NCBI GenBank assembly: GCA_963930775.1
Contig: OZ005706.1
Span: 434,001 to 498,000, forward strand
DNA length: 64,000 bases
Source: Cliona cf. orientalis
Taxonomy: Eukaryota; Porifera; Demospongiae; Clionaida; Clionaidae
Reading direction: 5' to 3'
Shown: piece after piece, positions 1 to 13,200 of the stretch
Numbering within the stretch: the stretch's first letter is position 1
How the letters are laid out: each line of letters opens with the position of its first letter
Program-made: the position numbers and the translations under genes
The notes under the pieces: generated by a model
Told to the model about the DNA's origin: nothing
Databases searched by the model: none
What the model saw: only the letters and a program-made list of their open reading frames with translations

Positions 1-71
1 ATCTGTTGACCCGCCCAAACTTAGTACCTAACTCTAACAAATGCAGACGTGTACAGTGCACTTGAACTCAC

Positions 72-241
72 AGGTATCCGCTGCACTGGACGCAAACGAA
101 GCCGTTTGTCGTCATATCGACGTAGGTGATGCCGCGCTGGTGGCACTCGAGGCATTTCTTGTTGTGCTCGAGGGCCGTGAGCTCGCGCAGAGCCTTCAGG
201 TTCTCCTCTTCTTTCTTTTTCTTGTTCACAGCCACTGCCAT
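72..241 (-). CDS. AGFG1: AGFG/HRB-type ArfGAP, first coding exon only (partial)
   Basis: Partial gene; only the first coding exon lies in the window. ATG is at 241 and the exon ends at 72 with a GTGAG donor. It encodes 56 residues: a lysine/glutamate-rich start, LREL, then a half ArfGAP zinc finger with CLEC and, 16 residues on, CVQC. The LxxLxHNKKC-x2-C-xxRGxTYVxMT pattern is the AGFG (HRB) form of the ArfGAP domain rather than the ADAP or ASAP form. AGFG proteins bind NPF-motif EH proteins and act in clathrin-dependent and endosomal traffic. The rest of the gene is to the left, so FG repeats cannot be checked. Whether it is closer to AGFG1 or AGFG2 is unresolved; symbol is tentative. Confidence 0.72.
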
Positions 242-312
242 TTCCAGCTCCTAGGTAAATATATCCTGCCTGGCCTTCAAATGGATATGGCTTGGATGAC
301 GTGTACATTGGT

Positions 313-342
313 CACGTGATCTAGGGAGGGTCCCTATATAAA
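313..342 (+). promoter_or_regulatory. Putative E-box and TATA box of the PIX gene
   Basis: CACGTG at 313-318 and TATATAAA at 335-342 lie in the 218-base gap between the divergent AGFG-like (ATG 241, -) and PIX (ATG 460, +) genes. A TATA there would place transcription start near 365-370 and give PIX a 5'UTR of about 90 bases. Inferred from motif and spacing only. Confidence 0.45.
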
Positions 343-459
343 GGGGCGGATCCTGGCCAGAAATTTAATTAAGGTTAATTAACCAGCCGCGCAGGACACA
401 AGGCTGAAAGTGGGAGGACTTTCAAAAAATTACCGTGCAGCTCGTCGAGTGAGCCGAAA

Positions 460-3426
460 ATGTCTCTCGCTACGAAGGGAGCTCAGCTCGGCGAGGGAGA
501 AATACGGGAGTGGCTGGGGCAGCTAAGCCTTCTTCCCTCGGGCGAGGAGGCCTCCGTGTCCGTGAGGGAGCTGATAAGAGACGGCGTGCTACTCTGCCAG
601 CTGGTCAATAAGATTCGACCAGGCAGTGTGGATACGGTAAGTCTCTCTCTAACTTAATATAAACTTCTGTGGGGCTGCCTATGTTCGTACTGGGCCAGAC
701 AGCACACAAGTTATGTGTGCACTTAAGCTTTATCTTTCTCTCTCCATATTGGTGTCACCCTGAAAGACTGTGTTTGCATTCTAAGACCCACCTTTGTACA
801 CACAGTCTCATCACTTCACACACATACACTGATCAGTAAGCACCACGATACTGAATCCCCAAGCCTCCAGAATAGTCTATTTATCTAAGATATCTAGTGG
901 GGCCACCATTTAAATCTCTTTTGTTTATTGTTTTGTCTTTATGTGTTTTGTAGATAAAGCCGAAGCGATCGAGTGGGGATGCAGAAGAGAACATCTTGAG
1001 GTTTCTTCAAGCCTGTACATCCCTCGGAGTTAAAAAGGTAGAAAGCCTAAAAGCTTAATAAGCCAGAGTATGTTATAATATTATTACGTGTGTTGTAGCA
1101 AGAAATAAAATCTGGCAGGTATATCTCAACGTGACAGCTGCTCTCTATTAATTATTAGCATAGATTGGTCCTTGGGTGTGGTATATAGTAAGTGCTCTAT
1201 TCAGGATCTTTGATACTGTGATGTTACTCAAAAAACACTACGATTTGTATCCATACATACACACACATAGTGTGTACGTGACGGTGTATCTTGATACAAA
1301 TCGCAATAATTGTGTTTTTCAGCGATCCATTTTTTTGTGTGGGGGTATACATATACCTGCAGGTGTAGTATTATTTGATGCAGCGAGTGTTTTTCTAAGA
1401 TCAGTGGGGCTGTTTACGTTGCGAGTGGATAGTAATCTGACACGTGTATCTTTAGAACAAATATTCTTTAGGGTAGTGCTATACTTGGGCCAGCCGTCAC
1501 AGCCAGCCTAGCCCTGGACTGATTGGTGATGTGTATTCACTGTCTTGTTGATCCACACCTCGTGTGTACCTACCACCTGCTAAACATCTTGTGTGCTGTT
1601 GTCTCTACCATCTCGTGATAAAAACATTGCAAAACTTCACAGCAGCACCTGTGATGATAATTTAGATGGATTTACATAGTCTAGATTATCTGTGTTTTAG
1701 CTGAAAAGTATTCTTTGTGGGATTATCACAAACAACCCTGGAGAATGTACAATCATAACTAGGTGCATAGTCTCAGATAAACAAGCCGTAAATGAGATAA
1801 ATAGGCTCATAATTGCAATAATTACCTCCCTCCTCTCTCCCCCCCCCCCCCCTCTCAGATCTTCAAGCCTCTGGACCTGCTTGATGAGAGGCGGCGAGAC
1901 TTCAACAATGTTCTTGTCACTCTACAGCTGCTGCACAACATTGCCACAGGTATGGAATGTGACAATACTTCAGATTAACCCTAACACAATTGCAACATCA
2001 GTAATTATCGTAATTACTATTAAGCCTTACATGCATAATGTAAAAAGAGTCTTAAAATTAATGCGTAGCTAGCTCAGTAGTATTTCAAGTTTCAAAAAAT
2101 TTGAAGATGACAAATCATCATTTTTATATTTCCTTGGGTAGACTATGGTCTAGGCCTAAAGGTGTCCAGTCGTAAAGGGGGCGGGGCTCAGAACGGGACC
2201 TCCGTGGGCGACAGCGGGAGCGGAGGGGAGGAGGAGATGGAGGAAGACTCGGGGAAACATGTACGAGCTCTCTATGCTTTCAACGGCACCAATGAGGATG
2301 AGGTAGGGAGAAGCAGAATCCTATGTGTTCATAGTCTCATTCCCATACCCCATTCCCAGCTTTTCAATGTTGCATGCTAGAAAAGCGAGATTTTCATACA
2401 TGCACGAACACACACATACACTCCAAAATATACACACTCATAGCTTCAATTTGAGAAGGGTGATCTAATCACAGTGCTGAAGATGGTCGACGGTGGGTGG
2501 TGGGAGGGAGTCTGCAACGGCAAAGTCGGGTGGTTCCCGGGAAACTACGTGGAAGAGTTCCAAGGAGGTATGATAATATAAGCAGCTGTACCTATAGCAA
2601 TGTTATCATACATCTCTTGTTACCTGAAAAGGTTGAAAAGGTTAAAAGGTGTTAACCTTGCGCTCATGGCCTGTGGCTTTGTGTATGCTAACAATAGTCT
2701 CAATTGGAAATAAGCGCCTTCTCTGTTGCTGTATCACAGTCCATTAGTGCCCAACAGCCTGTGGATAATGATGATAAGCACCAGTAGAGGGAATCAATTT
2801 TTCCCCCTCGAGCATATACAAATTTCACACGGCCCCCTCCTCCCAGCCTGTAATGAATTTTTGTGCGTAAAAGGTTTCCTGGAATGTGTAGAGATGTTGT
2901 AAATATGCTAATTATCAAACAGTTTGGGTCATAATAATTAGAGACAAGCTTTTTGGCTCTGGATCAAAGTAGCATACTGTTGCATCATTCTCTTCTCTCT
3001 CTCTCTCTCTCTCCCCCTCTCTCTCTCTTCCTTCCTCCCTCTCCCTTAGATGCGGACTCTCAGATGGGTGAAGCTGACAGTGCTCATCACTATCACAACC
3101 TCGTTATCAAGGACATCCTGGACTCAGAGAGGACATATGTTCAAGACGTTCACGTGAGTGGCGGTCAGCATCTTGTCTCCTTACTCGAGACGTACATGCA
3201 ATCCATCGCAGAATGTACAGTTTGTATTGTACAGCTTCATGCTTAGCTGTTACTACGAAGCACCAATGCACACACACACACACATGGAATGCAGCAGCAC
3301 AAACGGTAGTTCATTTGAGAAGCTGTTTGTCGTTTGAGAGGTAGTTTGTTCTACTATGGGGAACTGTGTGGGAGGATCGCGTGCACGTAGTACTAACTGT
3401 TGTCCAAGCACACATGTATTTTGCAA

Positions 3427-3514
<88 letters not shown>

Positions 3515-6500
3515 ATCTCTCTCTCTCTCAGCTGCTTTGCATTAGACAGTTTTGGGTGTAGTTCTTTAGTTTAGCTGGATTTTCTGGCCAATGGTATTAC
3601 AGCAGCGTACCCAATAATGAAGTGGTGTAGGATTGGCCTGATTCATTTAGAGTGCATACCTAAGTGCGCCAAAGTGGTCTGGGCTTCCTTTAATGGAGCT
3701 CCAGGAATCCTTTGCCAGTGAGAATCAGCACCAGCAGTGATGGCGGCTGGGCTCTATTCAAGTGTAATACACCACGAGTACATGATCGAACATGTATACA
3801 GTATCACCATATCATGCATGTATATATGTACATTATACATGTAGTACTAATACGGTACCATGATATGGATACATATTATACTGTGTTGCTAAGCTTCACC
3901 ATGTACAGCTTACACTGCACACAATAGCTGTGGCCTTATATTGCCGGCCAAATTGCACCTAATTGCCCAACAATTGTTAAAGCTTTGTCGTGTACAGATG
4001 TACAATACATTTTACAGCCTACGTACACGGATAGCTATATAATATAGCTACGTGCTTAATTTCTTTTGTGGCTGCCTTTGGTTATTATAGTCTTCTTTGA
4101 TCTGAAGCTCTCTTTGGCTCTCTCGTGCTTACTGTTGTGTTATGCTCTATATTCTTTCATGTGCAGACTCTTCTCTCTGTCTACCTGGTGCCCCTCAAGA
4201 TTGCTAACATGTGAGCTATGTGCGTGTGTGTGTTTCTCTGTGTGTATATGTATATGTAGGAAATAGAAAACTTCAAATCATCCATCATGTGAATTTGTAA
4301 CATAGATCATAAGTGCTCAAAATAAATTTCACTTGGATTTGCTTTCACCCATTGCAACCAACATAAACACTATACACTGCTATGACCATCCTCTCTCTCT
4401 TTCCCCACACACAAATACAGCGTGGCCCCCCATGAAGTGGACCAGTTGACAGGAAATCTTCCCGAGCTCAGTAAATGGCAGCAGGCGTTCTTCAAATCAT
4501 TAGAGGACTGCTCAAAGTGAGTGGATCTAGCTAGTGAACAGCTTTGGAGTGATGTGATGTACCTCAGTCACAATCCCCCCCCCCCCCCCCCCCAACCTAA
4601 CCTAACCTTGAAGCATCAGATATTAAATTTATTCTGCCATATTATTGTAGGCTTCCAGTGCCCCAGCAGAACATGGGAACAATCTTCTTGAAGGTCTCCC
4701 AAGAGGTAAAGGGTCATCTCAGGCCACCAATCCCTCTTCTCTCTCGTTCACTTTCTCTCCCTCCATCCTATTTGTGTGTGATATTTGTGTCTCCAGATGG
4801 AGGCTCTCTACAGCACCTACTGCTCCAACCACCCAAAAGCGGTCGCCGTGCTCACGGAAAATTCGTACGTAAAAAGTTAAAAAAAATTTTTTTGAAAAAA
4901 AATTCATGTTGTTTTTTTGTTCATTCTGTGGTACAGGGACAAGCTGTCTGCATTCATGGAGTCTAAAGGAGCGGCCAGCCCTGGTATGCTAACGCTGACC
5001 TCCAACCTCAGCAAGGTGAGGCATACAACATCGGACATGGGAATATGTATGTACACGTACACGTTTCTAATTTTATGATATTTCAGCCATTTCGGAGACT
5101 GGAGAAGTACCCTGGCCTGTTGAAGGAGTTACAGAGACACTTAGCTGTAGGTGGAGTGTCCTATATACATAGCAGCAAAGATATTGTTTTTATAGTCTCT
5201 CTTTCTCTCTCTAGGAAGGTCATGCCGACAGTGATAATGTTTCTACAGCTATTGATACCTACAATGCCATTTCAGTAAGTGCACAAAGCCACTGTACAAA
5301 CATGTAGATACCACCCCCCCCCCCCCCCCCCAAAACACACACACACACATATTATATACACAGACCAGGACTCAAGAAATCCGCAAACGGAAAGAGATGG
5401 AGCATGAAATGTTGACTAACCCAGTCAAAGGGTTCAGTGGAAAGGTAACAGTCTTTGCTCATCTCTTTCTCCATATTATTTGGTGTGAGACGTGCTCTTT
5501 GTGTTAAACAGTGTCTGATGGAGCTAGGCGAGTGCAAATGTGTCATCCCAGCCAATCAGGCTCTCAGTGCAGAGGTGGGTATTATCATGCTTGTATTATT
5601 GTATCATGTGACTTATTGTATGCATGCAGGAGGTGGATGAGGTGTACTACCTTGTGTTTCCGTCATCTTTTATCATCCTGGCTGTGGGTCAGAGTCTCAG
5701 TGGCTACGAGATTAAAGTGAGTAACTGTGCCAATTATTTTATGATTGAATTTTATGTACCGTAGATCACAAAATTTTTGCCATTAAAAATTTTTCGTCGA
5801 TGACCTTTTCCAACAAAAATTAAACACGCGAAATATTTTGTGTAATGTACGTCAACCTATACCTATTTTGGTCACTAAAGTCTGGCGATGAAATTTAGAC
5901 TACGCAAAAAATTTACAAGTGAAATATTTTACTGGCGAAAATATCCCAATCTACGGTATCTTGTGTCTTGTACCCATTCCAGAGTATGTTTCCCGTGAGC
6001 AGTGTGTCCATCAAGCGAGGTCAGCACTCTGACCAGTGGCCGTGGCCGGTCGAGGTCCTCCACAAGCAGGAGACGGTCCACGCCTCTCTCTCCTCGGACA
6101 AGGACAGACAGCTGCTCATCGCTAGCGTGGGCCGCCAGGAGGGAATGCCAACCACACCCACCACCCCTTCAAGGGTAAGGGGGGAGTACAGTGTCTGTAT
6201 ATGTACATACGAGTTGATTTAACTAATGCATGACTGTTTATGTATATTATGAGTACGACAGTGAATCTTTTGGTACCTTAGGGCTACGATTATTTGCGAG
6301 TACAAATTTTAGTGGATTTCGGAAATAGCGCATTTAGTGGGTACTCATTTTAGCGATTTTTTCAAAATTAACATTCTATTTATTCGAAAATATTGAAATT
6401 TTTAATATTCGCGGGTACAATTTTTAGGCAAATCGCTAATTTCGCTAAATTTAGTACCCGCAAACAAGTGTCCTTAAGGTAGTATACGAGCAAAGAGTGA

Positions 6501-7802
6501 TAATCAATGACAGTATCGCCCACTTTCTTCTTAAAATTTAATCATTTTTGTTGTGCTTTTGCTTGTTTCTATCACCAGGCCCCGCATCGTGCTGACGGTA
6601 AGAAGGCTTTGTCGAAGGCTGCCTCTGCCCAGGTGCTCGGGCTCGGCACCACGTACCCCTCTCGGACGAGGAAGTCCTCCGTCCCGATCCACCGAGCACA
6701 CCACTGGGGGTTCAAATCACTCAGACCGGCGGCTCCACTCAAAACACAGCACCTCATCGCTCTCAGAGAGGTATGTCCATGTGTGTATGGCATGAAAATT
6801 ATTAAGCTTTTATTAATATTTTCAGAGAGACAAGGCTGCCAAGAAGTATAACTATCCTGGAGCAAAGGGGAAGCATAAAAGTAGGTTCTACTACATTCTC
6901 AACGTTTCACAGCTACAGAAGTATCATTAAAATTTTGTGGCGTTAACTTCACCCTGCAGAGAGAAACTCAAAGCATCTTGACGACCTGCTGGCCAGTGCT
7001 CCCAAGTTTCCAATCGAGAACAAGGCTGGAGACAATGACATCCTCAGGGTGATAGAGATGTACTGTGCTGGTGGAAAGACGGGAGGAGTTATACGTACGT
7101 TGGGTTGCTGTGTATTAGGCTAAAGGTGCAGTGATAGTGCATACGTAGTAGAGGTGTATGAATATTGCTGCCAGTGTATCTGTATCAATCGATCGATCGA
7201 TGTACACGTGTTCAATTGTGTCAACTGTATCTTCTGGTGTCAGTGTCAGTCAGTTATGTTATCGTCGTGTCTCACGTGACCAACACAGTTCAATTTTTTG
7301 TGTGTTTTCCGCTTCAAGGTGAGATGTCACTGCACCTTTAGTAATAAACTAGATTTTTGTATAGTTCAATGTCATACTTACTATCTCTCTCTCCGTCTCT
7401 CCCTCTCTTTCTCTCTCCCTTCCCCCTCTTTCTCCAGACTCTGACCGCCCCATTACTCATATCCCTGCCCCTCGGTCCATGTCTCACTCTGGTACAGATC
7501 ATCACTCCAGTAGAGGGGGAGGGGGTGCAGCTTCCGTTACCATTGGTCGCTCCCACCACTCGGCCTTTGTCGAAGACTTCAATGCTCTACAGATACAAGA
7601 GTCCAAATCGAAGAGCTCGACTCTTCCTGGCAACCATACAAGAGAGCCCCCCTCTCACTCCCACCTCGCCCCCTCGTATAATCTCCCCGGATTTCCCTAC
7701 CGTCCCCCGTCTCCCGAACCCCCCGGGAAGAAGGCAAGCCAAAAGAGATCACTGTTTCGACGGAGAGCAGAAAGTGTGGACAATCATCGAGTGAAGTCTT
7801 GA
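460..7802 (+). CDS. ARHGEF7: PIX-family Rac/Cdc42 guanine nucleotide exchange factor (CH-SH3-DH-PH)
   Basis: Exchange factor that couples PAK and GIT proteins to Rac/Cdc42 at focal adhesions. Exons: 460-636, 954-1037, 1859-1949, 2154-2302, 2444-2567, 3050-3153, 4167-4210, 4421-4516, 4651-4705, 4797-4864, 4937-5015, 5087-5146, 5215-5274, 5364-5444, 5512-5574, 5630-5716, 5983-6174, 6579-6770, 6826-6880, 6960-7094, 7438-7802; phases agree, 786 codons plus stop. Order: CH domain (1-117), SH3 starting ALYAF and ending WFPGNYVEEF (about 155-205), DH (about 215-395, with SNLSKPFRRLEKYPGLLKEL), PH (about 440-540). A WGFKSLRP-type stretch recalls the proline-rich GIT/Shank-binding region, and VIEMYC matches the vertebrate IEAYC segment. 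Alpha- or beta-PIX assignment is not possible; the symbol denotes the family. Introns carry two TIR elements and a long (CT)n tract. Confidence 0.9.
3431..3531 (+). repeat. (CT)n microsatellite in a PIX intron
   Basis: About 100 bases of nearly pure CT between exons 6 and 7. It produces Ser-Leu repeat open frames that are not genes. Confidence 0.95.
5757..5958. mobile_element. TIR element (MITE) with TACCGTAGAT ends, PIX intron
   Basis: 202-bp AT-rich element in the intron after the exon ending at 5716. Left end TACCGTAGAT is the inverse of the right end ATCTACGGTA. The interior is full of short AAATTTTT and CGAAAAT inverted segments and has no coding capacity. TA would be the target duplication if the outer TA belongs to the site. 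Confidence 0.75.
6274..6481. mobile_element. TIR element (MITE) with TACCTTA ends, PIX intron
   Basis: 208-bp element starting TACCTTAGGG and ending CCTTAAGGTA. The subterminal sequences (ATTTGCGAGTAC and GTACCCGCAAAC) are also inverted. It is related in size and A/T pattern to the other TACC-ended elements but has different terminal bases. Confidence 0.65.
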
Positions 7803-8133
7803 GACAGTCTTTGTTGTTTTTTGTGTGTGTGTTCTTTGCCATTTCAGTTTTCATAGTTTATGTATTTGTGCTTTATGCTACACTTCATCACTTGACTTGA
7901 TGCAGAGTTTTGTATACAACCATAGCAACCAGTCACTCATTATTTGTTCAGCTGCATAACATTATTGTTTAACCACGGAGATAGAAACAGTTTCATTGTA
8001 TGGATATATACTTCTAAATAATAATTTAGCATGATACGATCTTTGAATACGCGGTGTGATTATGAAAACATGACCCTAATCATAAGCAACCCAATTTGAT
8101 TTTTTTTTTTTTTTAATCTTAACCCTTTTATAG

Positions 8134-8421
8134 CCATCTCCAGTTTGAGCTCGTTGCCTGATAGAGATTCTCGGACCGTTGTTACTTTACTAGAGGGGCA
8201 AGTCGTCACTCTATCGGCTGTGAGTTACAATCCTGAGATTATGGAAAATATCATAAATTTGGGGACTTGACCAAAATTTTAATTTTGATTTTTTCCCCCA
8301 GAAAACGGATGAGCTTCAAGCTGCCCTCCTTCAGGAGAGGGAGGCTCGTGTGCAGCTGGAGTCTCAGCTGCAGCAGTTCACCGACAGGCTTAGCCCACTC
8401 ATGATCTCACCAGCTCCGTGA
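8134..8421 (+). CDS. ARHGEF7: Alternative 3' exons of the PIX gene (coiled-coil C-terminus)
   Basis: Two putative exons downstream of the first stop. 8134-8219 reads ISSLSSLPDRDSRTVV and on to QVVTLSA. 8302-8421 begins KTDELQAALLQER, continues as an amphipathic coiled coil and stops at 8419-8421. Both have good acceptors, and 8219 is followed by GTGAGT. A donor at 7773 (AAA|GTGTGG) inside the last main exon has the phase needed to join them, removing the 7800 stop. Vertebrate PIX genes make forms with and without a C-terminal coiled coil that trimerises and binds GIT, so this is probably the same choice. The exact upstream donor is inferred. Confidence 0.6.
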
Positions 8422-8631
8422 TAACGCTAGTTAACACCCATTGACCAAGTTGAACATTTTGAACTCATTTCATAATAATATGTACATTCGTAGGAGACTG
8501 AGGTTTTTTAAAAAGATATTTTTGTACACATTATATACCCCCATTTTCCCTTTAGTTTTGTGAATCAAAGCCATTTTTTTCAATATTCATAGCATATCTA
8601 CATAATTATAGTGTTAAAAATAACATTACTG

Positions 8632-9846
8632 TTAATAGAGCCAGTCAGTAGAGTATCTGCTCCCGAATGGAGTTCCAGAGTTAACGGCACTCCTCCTTCG
8701 TCTCTTGCTTGGTGATCGGCTTCTCTCCGTGGACTTTGACCGTTGGTGTCGAGAAATGGCAGATTTTGCCTGCATAACAAAAATTTGATGGAAAAAAATT
8801 ATATTATAACCCTCGACCTTCTGAGCTCTAGGCTGGAATGCTGGTACATAGACTTGTAATAATTAATCCATTTCACCAGTGAGAAAACTGTATCGTAGCC
8901 TGCTATAATTATGCCATAATTTTCTTCAGAACAGCTAAAGTACCTTTTGAAACAAGGATTTCCGTTTCGCTTTTCCTTCATACTTCTTCTCACCTGTAGT
9001 GTGTGAATACCCCTTACTTAATCAATAATTAGCATGCATGGAGCAGGAGTGGATCTCTAGCTATACAGACTTGTTTATTAAATATCATTAAAATAATGTT
9101 TGTACCATATTTAGCCAGCTGAATGATGGCGTTGACCATTTCTTGTTCCTTAGTCTTTGCAATGTATGCTTGCTGGTGTACATTCAACTGTAGCTCACCC
9201 TGCAAAATTATTTAAAAATGTTATAAATGCAAGTGAATAATTTGAAAAAAAAACCCATACCTTGAAGTTGGCTGGTAATCTATGTGGAGTGCCTGAGCTT
9301 CTAAATAGTGGATTGGTTTTTATCATAACAGAGGTGGGGGAGAAGCTTTTCTCTCTCGAGTAGATCTCAACGCTCTTCTCTTCGATGGCCGACTTTCTCT
9401 TCCACTCCACTGTCTCTCTCCTCCTCCTCCTCTTTGGAGTTCTGAGCTGGACAGTCACCCCACACACTCCCTGCTCCACTCTCGACCCACGCTGCAAACC
9501 ACGGCTACTTCGCCGCGCTAAAATGGAAATATTCAAGCATAACTTTATAGAAATTACGTAATAATTATAAATTTCCACCCGTGCAAAGTGCATAGAGTGG
9601 TTGCTAGGAAATAATTATAGGTGCTTGGCAGCAAAATTAAATTTCATGTGCAAGCTTGTGGGTGTATTAAAATTTTAATGCAAGTCAACCACAAATAATT
9701 TGTAATATTTTTGTCTCAGTTGGGGTGGTCTCACCGTTCTTCACGAGGCCACTTTCTTCTCCTGGACGATGCGTATTGTCTGGTCTTCTGAGTAGTCGAT
9801 GTTCCAACCTCCGCAGAGAGTACCGCTCTTCAGCACTCTGAGCCAT
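8632..9846 (-). CDS. Unrecognised small basic protein, five exons
   Basis: I do not recognise this protein. Exons on the minus strand: 9846-9735, 9517-9261, 9199-9106, 8993-8944 and 8769-8632; all junctions are in phase, giving 216 residues. It starts MAQSAEERYSLRRLEHRL. Visible features: a run of six basic residues (TPKRRRRRE), a middle segment with GTPHRLPANFK followed by a probable helix (LNVHQQAYIAKTKEQEMV), then an RS-like basic tail (SRHQRSKSTERSRSPSKRRRR) ending STDWLY. Basic clusters suggest nuclear location and Ser-Pro sites suggest phosphorylation; both are inference. It converges on PIX (about 210 bases between stops). A TIR element lies about 90 bases upstream of its ATG, inside the likely promoter. 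Confidence 0.7.
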
Positions 9847-9932
9847 TTTGAATTCGAGCGCCTCCCAAGTATAGTATTGGGTACGGTATCGTCGAGGGAA
9901 ATAGTCACGCCCGTGACGTCATCTAAATAGAT

Positions 9933-10135
9933 TACCGTACGCCGTATAGCGGGAAATTTTCGAGGGAGAAAACTTTCGCGGATCGGTAGGAAAAGAGCAT
10001 TTCGCGGAATGCAAAAACTGATCGGATAATGGGTGTGGCATGCCTAGAATTTCGTGGAGAAAACTTTCGCGGATGGCTGAAAAATCGCGAAATTCGTGAA
10101 AGTTTTCTCCCTCGAAAGTTTCCCGCTATACGGTA
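9933..10135. mobile_element. TIR element (MITE) with ~40-bp inverted ends
   Basis: The right end reads, on the minus strand, TACCGTATAGCGGGAAA then CTTTCGAGGGAGAAAACTTTC. The left end carries almost the same 40 bases from about 9941. The middle has more copies of TTTCGCGGA. It lies between the unrecognised gene and the 3' end of ANKMY1. Confidence 0.75.
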
Positions 10136-10242
10136 CTGCGTACTGGTACATGGTCAGCGGCGCGCGCCATAATTTCCCTAGTGCGCATGCGTAATAAAGG
10201 TTTAACATAATGTATCTGTATGACATTGTATAATGCTAGAAT

Positions 10243-13200
10243 TTATGTTGCATTTGAGTTTGCTCGTTTTGTTACTTTCATCCTCTGGACAGCGGTACTT
10301 CTTCCTTTGATCGGAGAAGAACCAGCATCCTTTTGTTTGACCTGTGCACCTGTGCACTCTCTCTGATGACCTTTCTTCCAGTTATCAGTGCGACAAGTTC
10401 GGCTGCAGTAGCTCACACTCCTGCAGCCAGGACACTTGACTAGGTGGACACCAGACGTTCTACCACACTCGTAACAAAACGAGAACATTGTCCACTCTTT
10501 TCTGCCGACTTTGCACCTAATCTCCAGCTCTCCATCTGCTACTTCCAATCTGTCCACTGTCATCCCAGCATCACCTTGCTCGTCAACACACGTACATTCA
10601 CACCTCACGTTTGGCAGAAGAAGCTTGGCTCTTTCAAACATTTCACCTATCTTCATGACATTTTGTCCTTGACTACTATTATTGCTGTTATTCTTCAACC
10701 CCTTGCTGCCTTTCTTATCTCCCTCCTCTTCACTGGCTGAATCACCACCTTCCTCTCTCTTACTGTCACGAGCCTTGGATACGTTCTCCAGAGCTGCCCT
10801 TAGAGTGTGTTCTGGTAGAGAGATGGAGAGCATACCCGGACCAGTCCTTGGTCTCCCCCCGGCGCTGACGATTGGCCGACCCTTGTCACGTTGTCTCTTC
10901 CGTGAGGCGAACGGTTTACATGATTCGTACATGGATGTGGTACGATAAAGCTTCTGTCTCACTATGCAGGGGAGGTCCACGGAGGGGCAGGGCTGGCACT
11001 CCTTCTTATGCATGTTCTGCCAGGACTCTTCTGTAACAAATTAATATTTTATGATTTGTGAGCATAATCTATCAACATAATAATTATATATATACCTTTA
11101 GCTGCAATAGTCTGGAGAGCTATGCATTTGAAAATGCTAGTGAAGTGCTGCTGTAGCTTCTTGGCCGCTCTGTAGCGAGAGCGTTCTGACTTGGTCAGCG
11201 AGTGATACTTTAAACAAGCTAGCCGTTTATCCTGGAGTGCATAATATTTATAGCAGGATCAATACACTTTACATATTACGATGTACCAGTTTGAAGGCAG
11301 CATGAGCGAAGTCTGCCACAGTTCCAGGGTCCCCGTGATCAGTGATCTTCACAGACTGAAGGACATCTGCACCGTACTTCATCAGCTTAGAAACCTGTAG
11401 GTATCAAAAGTGCATAAAATTCTCACTAACTCCCTCTCTTCCCCTCCCTCATGTACTGTTAATCAATACAAGACAATGAACTCAGTTTTTGGATATTCTT
11501 CTTACCAGTGCCAGAGAGGCGGGAAGGTCTCTCTTCCTGAGGGCTGGGTGGGTGGTGAGGACACAGAGAGCATTGGCCACACCTCTCCCAAGCGGCAGGT
11601 TAGGATCAGCGCCACCCTCCAGTAACACATCCACAATCTGGGGAGAGAGATCATAAATGCATTGACCACTCTGTTAATATTACTATAATTATATCACATA
11701 ATCCTAAACAGTAATAGTTACCGTAAATTGCGAATATTTCATGTCTAAATATTTCGTGCAATAATTTTTCATATTAAATAATTTTCGGACAAACGACCCT
11801 GTACCGCATTAACGTCAATATTGCATATGTATTTTTGTGCATTTAATTTTCGCACAAGCCAAGCTGTCCGAAAATATTTTAACAACGAAATATTCGCAAA
11901 TTACGGTATGTACCTCACTGTGGCTGTTGACTATCGCCAGGGAGAGAGGGGAGTGGCCTCGAGCTACACTGTTGACCTCTGCACCCTCGGCAAGGAGGAG
12001 CTTCACCATATCCAGTATCAATGTCGCCACCTACAATACAATACATACACAGCAATAATAATAATATTATTATTATAAAAACAAGCAGCTTGCTGTACTA
12101 CCATACTTAATCTAATACTACGTATGGAAAAAAAATAATTTCATTTTTGAAAAACATTCGATTTTCTGATAAAGGTCGTCAATCGCTCCATATATTATAC
12201 ATTATGAGAATTTGTAAAAATGCTAATTTCTTACATTATATTATTATATTGGATCATACGTTATGTTCGATTAACTACGGTAATACTTATTGAACACTTA
12301 GTCTCACCAGTTGTTGAGCTGCTGCTGGTGTCCCAGTAGTGCTACTGGTCTCAGTGGAGCAGAGTAGGTGTAGTGGTGAGTAGCCAGGTCTACCCACGTT
12401 GTCCCCGGCCAGTACATTCATCACCACCACTTCTGCTGGAGCTGGAGCTGTAGTGCTAGTGAACTCCGAGTGACCATCTTTATCACGTTCGGTGCCGTCT
12501 TCAGCACCTACAAGAAATGTCACTCTATTGAGAGCCCCAGATCCCTCATCTATTGAATTCAATCTCTCTCCTTCCTCCTCCTCCTCCTCTCCTCTTTCCT
12601 GGAGGGATAAGCCATTTTCTTTCAGTTTTACAGGAGGGACACCCTCCTCAGAGTTGGGATTTGCCCCATGGTCTAGGAGAGCCTTGACGATGGCTAATGA
12701 GCTGGAGGAGTGGAGGCAGGTCACTGCCGTGTGGAGAGGGTACTGACCTCCGACCTGATGCCAAAAAAATTTTAATCAGCTAAAAAAACGAGCAAATCAT
12801 ACGATATAGTGTACATGATCTTGCTATGCATGGAAATAGTGATTAACTTAGTTGCTTTACTATGCGTACAAGTGTACGTACCTCCAATGGCAAACATATT
12901 TCAGTATTGGCTCCTCCTTGTAGAAGTATTTTCACAGCCTCCACATCACCGGCTCTGATTACATAAAATAGCGGGGGCAGGGGGACAGATGAGAGGTTGG
13001 GGTCTGCCCCTCGCTGGAGTAGGACGCTGATGGAGTCCCTTGGGGTGCAGAGGGGGACCAGTTCTCTCCCCCCTGATGGGGACAGAGTGGAGGGGGGAAG
13101 GGGGCTTTCGCTGCCAACCGAGTCCATCTGCTCACTACCAGCACACGATATAGAGGTGCTCTGCGCTGCACTTACTATGGAGCCATACTGTGACGAAGAG

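Noticed and set aside
3356-3574. 72-codon frame rich in Ser-Leu repeats
   Set aside because: It is a translation of the (CT)n microsatellite inside a PIX intron.
4594-4612. Short AACCTAACCTAACC run resembling telomere repeat
   Set aside because: Only about two to three units, next to a poly-C tract inside a PIX intron; too short to mean anything.
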